From assembly GCA_946406305.1 (NCBI GenBank), contig CAMJKC010000119.1:1-5156 (forward strand): a DNA stretch of 5,156 nucleotides. The letters run 5' to 3'. The DNA comes from an uncultured Lachnospiraceae bacterium. Its GTDB lineage: Bacteria; Bacillota; Clostridia; Lachnospirales; Lachnospiraceae. Shown one piece after another: positions 1 to 5,156 of the stretch; position 1 is the first letter of the stretch; every line of letters starts with the position of its first letter. Made by a program: the position numbers and the translations under genes. Under the pieces are notes generated by a model that worked only from the letters and a program-made list of their open reading frames with translations, had not been told where the DNA came from and ran no database searches.

Positions 1-683
1 CATCATCATTGAAACTGGTGGTGCAAGAGCATGGAATAAAAAATACGGTATCAGTATTCTTCAATATGTTTATTGGACTCATTATAATGGTATATGTGTT
101 ATATAAAAGAGATTTTATAGTAGCTGGTGCAAAAAGAGTGGTTTATGCTATTTTTTCAAGAAAGGCAGCAAAAAAAATATTTGAAGAAGTAAATTATGCC
201 AATAAAGTATTTACAAATTTCTTCACAGGTAAATTGCTTGATAGTTTTATAGTAGGGATACTTTGTTATGTGGGAAGTGCATTTTTACTAAGAATACAAT
301 ATCCTTATTCTTTTTTAGCAGCTATATTTATTGGTGTTACAAACATAGTTCCATTTTTTGGTCCGATAGTTGGTGCAATAGTTACTATTATTATGATGTT
401 TTTTGTAAGTCCAATAAAAAGCATTTATTACGCAGTTTTTGTATTTGTATTGCAACAGTTTGATGGAAATATATTGGGACCAAAAATTTTAGGAAATGCT
501 ACAGGTGTTGATAATTTTTATGTTTTATGTTCTACATTGTTGTTTGGAGGGCTATTTGGATTCGCAGGGATGTTACTTGCTGTGCCAGTTTGGGCAGTTC
601 TCAGTAGAATAGTGAATGAAATAGTAAATATAGAATTGAAAAAGAAAAATTTGCCTACTGAAGTAGAGCAATATGAAGAATAA
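1..683 (+). CDS. AI-2E family transporter, C-terminal part (5' end outside window)
   Basis: This is a polytopic membrane protein of the AI-2E/PerM-like family (PF01594). Members are called autoinducer-2 exporters by homology, but many have other or unknown substrates, including ion-coupled export. The reading frame is open from base 3. The first possible start, a TTG at 9, has no ribosome-binding site, and family members run to about 340-400 residues, so the N-terminal third is missing. Counting from that TTG, hydrophobic segments lie near 16-32, 79-95, 101-132, 137-150 and 170-200. Family hallmarks are visible: the NIVPFFGPIVGAI stretch (112-124), QQFDGNILGPKI (149-160), and the glycine-rich GGLFGFAGMLLAVPVWAVL stretch (180-198). 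The tail is short and acidic. The MFS gene starts 17 bases downstream with its own strong ribosome-binding site, so the two may be cotranscribed. Family assignment is secure; the transported substrate is unknown. Confidence 0.9.
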   Translation, partial: SSLKLVVQEHGIKNTVSVFFNMFIGLIIMVYVLYKRDFIVAGAKRVVYAIFSRKAAKKIFEEVNYANKVFTNFFTGKLLDSFIVGILCYVGSAFLLRIQYPYSFLAAIFIGVTNIVPFFGPIVGAIVTIIMMFFVSPIKSIYYAVFVFVLQQFDGNILGPKILGNATGVDNFYVLCSTLLFGGLFGFAGMLLAVPVWAVLSRIVNEIVNIELKKKNLPTEVEQYEE

Positions 684-3600
684 TTTATTAGGAGGATATA
701 ATGAAAAAAAATAATTTATTTTTTGTAAATGGACGATTTTACTATGGTTGGGTAATGCTTTTTTGCGGATTTATGTCTATGTTTATATGCTATGTCATAA
801 AGGTTAATTGCTTCGGTTTATTTTATACTCCTGTAATGGCAGAACTTAATATAAACAGAGTTGATTTTACTCAGTTAAATACTTTTATGACAGTTGCTAT
901 GATGATTACTTCTCTATTCATAGGTAAGATATATAAGAAATTTAAAATAAAATATGTTTTGAGTATATGTTGTGCTATACCAGCGTTGTGTTTTGTTTTA
1001 ATGTCAAGAGCTACTAATATTTATCAACTTTGGATTTTAGGTTTTATACAAGGGATAGGTTGGGCAGGTGCCACAAATCTTCCTGTGACTATAATGGTTA
1101 GTAATTGGTTTGGGCCAAAAATAAAAGGAACTGCTATGTCACTTGGGATGTTAGGGTCAGGTGCAGGTGCTATAGTATTTCCATCAATTATAAATAATGT
1201 AATACATACTTATGGTTGGAGAGCAGGATATATGGCTATGGCTTTGTGTGTAGCTATTATGATTCCTATAGCTTTATTCTTGGCAGTTAATATGCCATCA
1301 GAAAGAGGCTTTGAGGTAAGAGTTGGAGACCCAACAGAAGAAGAGTTAAAAGAAAAAGGTTTAAATGAATCTGTCCAAAGGATGGGTATAACAGGTGAGC
1401 AAGCTATAAAAACTGCCCGTTGGTGGTGCCAGTGGTTTGCAGGAGCCTTAACGATGGTAGGAGCGGCTTTTTTCTCTGCACAGTTTGTAAATTATTTTGA
1501 AGAGATATTTGGAGGCGGTGAAGCAGCAAGGACAAGTGCAGTAGCACTATATAGTTCAGCACTTGGAACTTTGATACTTGGTAAATTTTTATTAGGAGCA
1601 ATTTCTGATTTTATACATATAAAGAGAGCAGCTGTTATAGCACCTATATGTTATGCAGGAGTGTTTATATGTATGTTGTTGTGTCAAAATAATTCAAGTG
1701 TTTTTTCAAAGGTACTTATACCAGTGTATATGATTGCAGGTGCCTTACCTTCTGTCATACCTTTTTTAATTACTGCATATAATTTTGGCGATAAAGAATA
1801 TGGTGTAATGTCAGGGTGGATGAACATAGCAGGAAATGTTGGGCAGATAGTAGGTCCGCTCATAGCTGCTTATGTGAGAGAAAAAACAGGGACATATGCA
1901 CCAGCTCTTATAATATTTACGATACTTATGTTTGTAGTAGCATTGCTATATTTTTTATCTACAAGAGTTAGCAAAAAGCAAATATCAAATATGGGATATA
2001 CTCCAGTAAATTAAATTTTTTAAATATTATATTTTTAGTTATGGAGGGGAATATGGATTATTTTAGTGTAAAAGGCAAATATGCGATAGTTACAGGTGCT
2101 TCAAGTGGACTTGGAAGACAATTTGCTATATGTTTAGCAGAACAGGGTTGTAATGTGGCTATATTGGCAAGGAGATTAGAAAAACTTGAAGAAGTAAAAA
2201 AAGAAGTAGAGAAGTATAATGTAAAATGTGTTGTAGCACAATGTGATGTAACAGATACCGAGCAAATAAAAAACTCAGTAGAAAAAGTTTATAAAGAATT
2301 TGGCAGAATAGACATATTGATAAATAATGCAGCAGCTGGATTTGCAACTCCAGTAGTTGAAACGACAGATGAACTTTGGGAAAATGTCATAAAAACAAAT
2401 GTAAATGGAGTATTTTATTTTGCAAGAGAAGTTGGAAAAATAATGCTTAATCAGAAATACGGGAAAATCATAAACATAGGTTCATTCCACTGTGTAGTAA
2501 CTATGAATGGTGTTCCAAGGTCTGGTTACTCAACTGCAAAAGGTGCTATAAATATGATGACAAAAGCGTTAGCAGCAGAATGGGCAAAATCAGGAATTAC
2601 TGTTAATACACTTGGACCTGGATATTTTGAATCAGAGATGTCTCAGAAGGTTACAAATCAAGCATATGAAGATGGCATAAAGAATAACTGTCCTATGGGT
2701 AGAAGGGGAAAACCTGGTGAACTTAATGGAGCTATGTTGTTTTTAGCCTCAGATGCAAGTAGTTATGTGACAGGGCAATTATTATTAGTTGATGGTGGAT
2801 GGACCATAGTATAAATATATGGATACAAGTATCATAGCATTAATAATTTTGGCAATAAGTATTTTCTTTTTTGTAACAAATTTACTTCCTGCACCTCTTG
2901 TAGGTGTAGGAAGTTGTTTTTTTATGGTGTTATTTAATGTGTGCTCATTTAATGAAGCCTTTTCTGGTTTTTCCGATAGCATAGTAATACTTATGGCAAG
3001 TAGTATGGTTATAGGTATTGCAATGTTTGAAACTGGTGTTGCAGAGCTTGTTGGGAGATATGTTATAAAATTTTCCAATAATGATGAAAAAAAATTTCTA
3101 ATGTTAAGTATGATAGTAGCAGGAATCATGGCAATGTTTTTAGCAAATACGGCAATACTCGCTTCTTTTATCCCTATAGTAAATAGTGTATGCAAAACTT
3201 CAAACAAGATGAAGTTTAAAAATTTGTTACTACCGATAGCTTGTGCAGTTATGTATGGGGGACAGTGCACACTTATTGGATGCACACCACAACTTACAGC
3301 GAATGCTCTTTTGAGTAAGATGGTAGGCATTGAAATGGGAATGTGGACTTTGACTCCAATAGGGATAGTGTTATTTATTATTTTTTTACTTTACATATAT
3401 TTTTTCGGTTATGAAAGAGGGAAAAAAATTTGGGCTGATTCAATGGATGATGATATTGAACTTGAAAATGATTATGCTTATGTATTACAAAAAAAATATG
3501 ATAAGAAAAACATTGTGATAATGTTTATAATATGTGTCATTATGCTATTTTTATATATTTCAAATATAATTCCTATAGCAATGACTGCATTGTTTTCTGC

Positions 3601-5156
3601 TATGCTATGCATACTTTTTAAACTAATCACAGTAGAAGATGTGGTTAAAAAACTCAGATGGGACACTGTGGTATTTTTGGCGAGTTGTCTTGGAATTGCA
3701 AATGCCCTTACAGTGTCAAAAGTAGGGAATCTAATGGGAGAATATATAGCAATAGTTCTTAAAGGATATAATAACCAAACCGTAATACTTTTATCACTCG
3801 TAATACTTACTTTATTTATAAGCCAATTTATCACAAACTCAACTGCTATAATTATTACACTGCCTATAGCATTTTCGTTGTGTGATGCATATAATTTTAA
3901 TCATTTAATGTTTACTATTGGGATAACTTATGCTGCAAGTATCGCTTGCTTGACACCATTATCTGCAGCACAAATTACAATGACACAAGTCGCGAGATAT
4001 AAATTTTCAGATTATTTTAGATACTCTATAGTATTTACTTTAATATCAGCATTTTTTATAGTATTACTGCTTTCATTATTATATAAGTAAAATTATGATA
4101 TAGAGTTATTTAAATCAATGATAATTTGATTTTCCTTTTCGTCAAAACTGACGATAAATTTATCTCCATTACATTTTTTTTCAAGCATTTTTGAAATTTC
4201 AGATATGATATTTTTATTGCTTATTCTAACATAAGACTTACCTGTAGATACTTTGTTTAAAACCTCAGGCATAAATTTATTTTTATTTAAATCTTCATTA
4301 GAAGCTAATTTAATTGCTATTTTTTTTTCGGCTCTATCAATACCAATAAGGCACCATTTTACTCCATTGAAATATCTTAAACAAGGAGTGTTAAGAGTTA
4401 TATTACCAGAATATATAGTAGCTATACGAGTAAATGAATTACCCTGCATCCAAACGAACATTTTTTCACCATCCAATAATTTTAATAATTATTATAATAT
4501 ATTATCATATAAATTTAAAAAAAACAATAAGAAAAAATTAAGAAAAAGTTTTAGAGAAGTTGTTCAATTATATATTTATAAATTTTAGAAGCGTTATTTT
4601 TCCATTTTTCACAAATGGTTAGGGCGGCATCAGCATCAGGCATCTCTAATTCCATTTTTATTAAGGTGTCTTTGCCATCTATTATGTCCAAGTATGCTAT
4701 ATAATTATTATTTGGCCCCTCTGTAAAATCACCAGTTATTGAAGATTCAAGCTTTATTTTGATTTTATTTTGTGCCAAATATTCATTTATTTCATTTTTA
4801 ACTTCGTCATCTATTTTGTCTTCAAAGAAACTAAGGGTCGTAATTCCTTCATCTGTTATATTATATTTTTGTGTGACTTTGGTTTTATGTTCAGCTATTA
4901 GTTTTGACTCTACAAGTTCGGCGATGACATTTTGAAATGAAAAATATGACATCCATTCTTTTGATAAAAATATATCCTTTAATTGGGTGTGTGTCATCAT
5001 AAATTGTGTCTTGTTTAGCATATATAGTATTATTAATTTATGGACTGTATTAGGATCGTTTAACATATTTATATAATAACTTAATTTATATATAAATTCA
5101 ATAGAAAATTTCCTGTTGACAGAAAAATAATGTCTATTGTATAATATTGACTATTG

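Overview
This AT-rich window (roughly 70% A+T by eye) looks like the chromosome of a low-GC anaerobic Firmicute, most likely class Clostridia. The evidence is the codon use (AUA, AGA, UUA-rich), the strong AGGAGG ribosome-binding sites, and a DUF4364 family gene, a family I know mainly from Clostridia. I cannot name the genus.

Left part (1-4090, + strand): four tightly packed genes read rightwards. They are the C-terminal part of an AI-2E family membrane transporter (cut by the left edge), an MFS transporter of OFA-like type, an NAD(P)-dependent short-chain dehydrogenase/reductase (SDR), and a divalent-anion (SLC13/DASS, ion-transporter superfamily) permease. Gaps between them are 17, 38 and 4 bases, and I see no intergenic terminator, so at least the last three are probably one transcript. 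An SDR between two secondary transporters suggests a small uptake/conversion/export module for a carboxylate, sugar acid or keto/hydroxy compound. The substrate cannot be read from the sequence. The permease start has no Shine-Dalgarno sequence and sits 4 bases after the SDR stop. About 65 bases into the permease lies a 13-bp hairpin followed by a T-tract that looks like an intrinsic terminator inside the coding region.

Right part (4093-5066, - strand): two genes converge on the operon. A DUF4364 protein with a likely winged-helix N-terminus (5066-4551) is followed by a 122-residue protein of unknown function (4461-4093). The unknown gene ends only 2 bases from the permease stop.

Right edge (5067-5156): a divergent regulatory region. 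On the + strand it carries TTGACA and TATAAT with 18 bases between them, pointing out of the window. On the - strand it carries a possible promoter abutting the DUF4364 start codon, which would give a leaderless mRNA. A 16-bp perfect AT palindrome overlaps that promoter. There is no RNA gene, CRISPR array, insertion sequence or attachment site that I can support. I found no clearly novel multi-gene defence or mobile system. The most interesting items are the intragenic terminator-like hairpin, the transporter-SDR-transporter cassette and the uncharacterised minus-strand pair.
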